A stretch of 13,294 nt of DNA, taken from positions 1-13,294 of the forward strand of contig JAKQSI010000025.1 of assembly GCA_029570205.1 (NCBI GenBank), in the 5' to 3' direction. Of the stretch, positions 12,517-13,294 are shown piece by piece (within the stretch, counting starts at the first letter, position 1; each line of letters opens with the position of its first letter). Below the pieces are notes generated by a model that worked only from the letters and a program-made list of their open reading frames with translations, did not search any database and had not been told where the DNA came from. The translations under genes and the position numbers were made by a program. This stretch comes from Candidatus Omnitrophota bacterium. Lineage in GTDB: Bacteria; Hinthialibacterota; Hinthialibacteria; Hinthialibacterales; JAKPRU01.

Positions 12517-13294
12517 CCTCCTTTGGTTCGCGCTACTTTCAATTCAATATCCACGCGCGTAGCCGTGGCCCACACCGGCAAGTCTGCCGTTCCGAACTCG
12601 GAAATCGGCACGTCCGCCGTGGTTGCGCTCTGGATTTGATTGGATAGATAAATCCGCGTGGTGCTCACTTCACTGATTCGGCTCAATGCGGCCTCCGGGC
12701 CGGTGATGGTGATGGTTGAAGGATAGGTGCGTATCGAGACTATTTCATACCCTTCCGGCGGCTGACCGACTGTGGGAACACGGACAGGCACATGCTTGAC
12801 CAGCTGGTAGAGAGGAATCTCGATCGTATCCTCCGGGAGAGATTCAGAGGCATAAATCGGCGGGGGATTCTTCTGCGATACATCGCGGATGTGAACAGTA
12901 ATCTGCACCTTGGAGGGGTGTATATTATTCTCCCTGAGTTTTAACTGCTTCGCATCCTGCTCTTTGATCCTCGCGACAAGAGATTCCTGGCTCAACACAA
13001 TAAGAACATTCTTGTTCTGCTCCAATTCTTTTTTTCCGGCAAGATCGAGAGCGAACCGGAGATCTTTCGACGTCAGGAACTTGAGAACACTCACGGGGCC
13101 CTGTAAAACAATGGTCGTGCTGTACAGACGGTCCGGGTATGCGAGCGCCATATTCGACGGGATATTCACCAACTCAATTCGGACGTTGGAGAACTCCTGG
13201 CTGGTGATTTTTTCGCGCGCCCGGACATAGACCAGTCCGATGGCCAGGAAAAGCGCCAGAAGTTTGAGTCCGATGTTCTCGGTAAGCAATCGCC
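12513..13294 (-). CDS. ybbR: YbbR-domain protein (CdaR-like regulator), 5' end beyond the window
   Basis: About 260 codons are visible. The reading frame is still open at the window edge (RLLTENIGLKLLALFLAIGL...), so the true start is probably a few codons further on; the TTG at 13289 is unlikely to be it. The N-terminal transmembrane helix is followed by extracytoplasmic beta-rich YbbR repeats, seen as SNVRIELVNIPSNM with VLQGPVSVL, and later HVPVRVPTVGQPPEGYEIVSI with ITITGPEAALSRI. CdaR-type proteins bind the c-di-AMP cyclase CdaA at the membrane and adjust its activity. The usual partner cdaA would lie upstream, outside the window. The stop overlaps pdxJ (ATGA), so the two are likely co-translated. 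No unusual residues are seen. Confidence 0.88.
   Translation of the reverse strand, partial: RLLTENIGLKLLALFLAIGLVYVRAREKITSQEFSNVRIELVNIPSNMALAYPDRLYSTTIVLQGPVSVLKFLTSKDLRFALDLAGKKELEQNKNVLIVLSQESLVARIKEQDAKQLKLRENNIHPSKVQITVHIRDVSQKNPPPIYASESLPEDTIEIPLYQLVKHVPVRVPTVGQPPEGYEIVSIRTYPSTITITGPEAALSRISEVSTTRIYLSNQIQSATTADVPISEFGTADLPVWATATRVDIELKVARTKGG

Noticed and set aside
11848-12639. Plus-strand ORF of 263 codons over pdxJ
   Set aside because: Antisense shadow of pdxJ and the end of ybbR with no recognisable domain.

Overview
This 13.3 kb window comes from a bacterial chromosome with moderately high G+C. The organism is a flagellated bacterium that I cannot place reliably. It pairs FliM with a long, FliY-type switch protein carrying a CheC-like region, uses Tat and Sec export, and its intergenic regions are littered with small palindromic repeats. 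That mix recalls genomes from poorly sampled phyla, but this is only an impression.

Layout: (1) 1-3587, + strand: a flagellar switch and export operon holding the fliL 3' end, fliM, fliY (CheC-like plus SpoA), a second small SpoA/FliN-like protein and fliO. The expected fliP does not follow. (2) 3588-5107, mostly - strand: a scarred region with an IS630-type transposase N-terminal remnant, a decayed 3' fragment of an ogt gene, a short antitoxin-like ORF and an intact ogt. (3) 5108-7190: dispersed stem-loop repeats surround a HhH-GPD (COG2231/MagIII-like) DNA glycosylase (- strand) and a divergently transcribed DPM1-like glycosyltransferase (+ strand), whose start codons overlap. The glycosyltransferase ends inside a fourfold tandem stem-loop repeat. 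(4) 7190-8880, - strand: a Tat-exported sugar isomerase/epimerase-like protein, then a decayed toxin-antitoxin cluster (PIN-domain C-terminus, a small partner protein, a frameshifted HicB). (5) 9031-11690, + strand: a secreted SagB-type nitroreductase, an HpcH/HpaI aldolase and dapA. (6) 11788-13294, - strand: pdxJ translationally coupled to ybbR (c-di-AMP cyclase regulator type), convergent with dapA and cut by the window edge.

Most genes are recognisable housekeeping or accessory genes. I did not find a clearly new multi-gene system. The most informative observations are the stem-loop repeat family with a compensatory stem change, the altered phosphatase-motif residues in FliY, the additional SpoA protein, the break in the operon where fliP is expected, and two eroded toxin-antitoxin or repair-gene remnants.
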